Part shown: in pieces, positions 62,870-64,000 of the stretch | Layout: every line of letters starts with the position of its first letter | Numbering within the stretch: position 1 is the first letter of the stretch | Source of the DNA: an uncultured Lachnospiraceae bacterium | GTDB taxonomy: Bacteria > Bacillota > Clostridia > Lachnospirales > Lachnospiraceae | DNA length: 64,000 bases | Reading direction: 5' to 3' | NCBI GenBank assembly: GCA_910579275.1 | Contig: CAJTTO010000018.1 | Span: forward strand, 1-64,000 | Program-made: the position numbers and the translations under genes | The notes under the pieces: model-generated | What the model was told of the DNA's origin: nothing | Seen by the model: the letters and a program-made list of their open reading frames with translations, nothing else | Databases searched by the model: none

Positions 62870-64000
62870 CTAAAATTTCGAATGGATAAGCTCATATGTC
62901 TCCTGTTCCGTCCTTAATATTGCATCCACATCAGGGTTTTCGATTTTTCTATGGTTATCCATGCACATTTCAATTATCTCCGGAATCTGTAAAAAGCTGA
63001 CTTTCCTGTCCAGAAACAGGCTGACTGCTTTTTCGTTTGCGGCGTTAAACACAGTCGGCAGACTGCCTCCTTCCGCCGCTGCCCGCAATGCAAGCTTTAA
63101 CCCCGTAAACGTCTCCATATCCGGCCTTTCAAAAGTAATGCTTCCCAGCTCATAGAAATCAACCCTTTTTCCCTCCATCGGACGTCTGTCCGGATAAAAC
63201 AGCGCATACTGAATCGGCAGTTTCATGTCCGGCGTGCCAAGCTGCGCCATAATTCCCCCGTCCACGTACTCCACCATGGAATGGATGATGCTCTGCGGAT
63301 GCACAACAACCTGTATCCGCTCCAAATCCATGTCAAAGAGCCACTTCGCCTCCATAACCTCAAGTCCTTTGTTTACAAGTGTTGCAGAATCAATTGTAAT
63401 CTTGCTTCCCATCGACCAGTTCGGATGCTTTAATGCGTCTTCAAGCCGCACATTCTCCAGTTCCTTTCGGGTTCTTCCACGAAACGGCCCCCCTGATGCA
63501 GTAATCAGCAGCTTGCTGACACGCTCCCTGTTCTCACCCTGCATAGACTGAAAGATAGCACTGTGCTCACTGTCAACAGGAAGAATCGAGACACCCATTT
63601 TTGCCGCAAGCGGCATGATAATATGCCCAGCAGTTACAAGCGTCTCTTTATTCGCAAGCGCAATATCCTTATGCTTATTGATGGCTGCAATGGTAGGGCG
63701 GATTCCTATCATACCTACAATCGCCGTCACCAGTACTTCTGATTCCTCCATCTCGGCTATGCCAAGCAGCCCATCCATGCCGCTGATAATTTCCACATCC
63801 AAGTCGGCAAGCCTGACCTTTAACTCCCTGCATGCCGCTTCATCCCGAAGGGACACGAGCCTTGGTTTAAACTCTCTTACCTGCTTTTCAAACAGATCAA
63901 TATTCGCGCCTGCTGCCAGACCCACTACCTCCAAATCAGGATTTTCGCGGACTATCTCCAGTGTCTGTGTCCCTATCGAACCGGTAGAGCCAAGAATTGC
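62870..64000 (-). CDS. dxr: 1-deoxy-D-xylulose 5-phosphate reductoisomerase (5' end cut by window edge)
   Basis: This is the second step of the MEP pathway, making MEP from DXP with NADPH. The reading frame stays open to the right edge (ILGSTGSIGTQTLE is coded at about 63959-64000), so only a few N-terminal residues are missing. The metal-binding and active-site motifs include PVDSEHSAIFQS, ITASGGPFRGR and HPNWSMGSKITIDSATLVNKGLEVMEA. About 378 residues are visible. The first 'Met' that might be proposed at 63934 is really an internal TTG leucine. Confidence 0.94.
   Translation of the reverse strand, partial: AILGSTGSIGTQTLEIVRENPDLEVVGLAAGANIDLFEKQVREFKPRLVSLRDEAACRELKVRLADLDVEIISGMDGLLGIAEMEESEVLVTAIVGMIGIRPTIAAINKHKDIALANKETLVTAGHIIMPLAAKMGVSILPVDSEHSAIFQSMQGENRERVSKLLITASGGPFRGRTRKELENVRLEDALKHPNWSMGSKITIDSATLVNKGLEVMEAKWLFDMDLERIQVVVHPQSIIHSMVEYVDGGIMAQLGTPDMKLPIQYALFYPDRRPMEGKRVDFYELGSITFERPDMETFTGLKLALRAAAEGGSLPTVFNAANEKAVSLFLDRKVSFLQIPEIIEMCMDNHRKIENPDVDAILRTEQETYELIHSKF

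Overview
The window comes from a low-to-moderate GC, endospore-forming Clostridia genome, most probably Lachnospiraceae (Roseburia/Eubacterium-like). The evidence is the spoIIGA-sigE-sigG trio beside ftsZ, a fused SecDF, the SCIFF peptide with its radical-SAM maturase, PolC, a DAP-type MurE, and strong GGAGG ribosome-binding sites. Almost every gene lies on the minus strand, so the window reads right to left; the one clear exception is the CorC-like gene at 34285-35598.

Accessory region, 1-10.8 kb. It is AT-rich and holds a DUF4062 protein, an HNH/AP2-type endonuclease, an unrecognised 446-aa protein, a DUF5659-like small protein, and an operon of very small genes (6974-9531) with two HU-family proteins around a phage-structural-like protein, closing with a DUF4180 protein beside rpe. 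No integrase, terminase or capsid gene is visible, so this is a fragment or remnant of a phage- or plasmid-like element. Its most striking feature is a non-coding block at 3438-5012 packed with about 30 short, mostly unrelated inverted repeats, about one per 50 bases. Many share a CC-(A/T-rich)-GG centre while their outer arms differ and stay complementary.

Housekeeping region 1, 10.9-24.3 kb: murE-priA-def-fmt-zinc protease-rsmB-rlmN-PP2C phosphatase-PASTA kinase-rsgA-rpe, tightly packed with overlapping starts and stops, read from a recognisable promoter at 24403-24431. It couples peptidoglycan synthesis, replication restart, translation start-up and a Ser/Thr phosphorylation switch.

Region 2, 24.7-40.6 kb: recJ, an acyl-ACP thioesterase, a TraX-like membrane protein, secDF, scfB/scfA, a secreted GH25 lysozyme, a TIGR04086 membrane protein, a CBS-domain transporter, a large cyclic-nucleotide-binding-domain protein, a phosphopantetheinyl transferase and a chemoreceptor.

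Region 3, 40.7-55.8 kb, is the division/cell-wall cluster: mraZ-rsmH-ftsL-two penicillin-binding proteins-murD-ftsW-murA-ftsQ-ftsZ, then spoIIGA-sigE-sigG. mraY, murG and ftsA are not in it. mraZ has a well-formed sigma-A promoter followed by four 10-bp-spaced AGTGG repeats, a probable MraZ operator. A spoIIG-type promoter appears to overlap the ftsZ terminator.

Region 4, 55.9-64 kb: polC, ispG, rseP and dxr, with dxr cut by the right edge. This is the usual isoprenoid/site-2-protease/PolC order of Clostridia.
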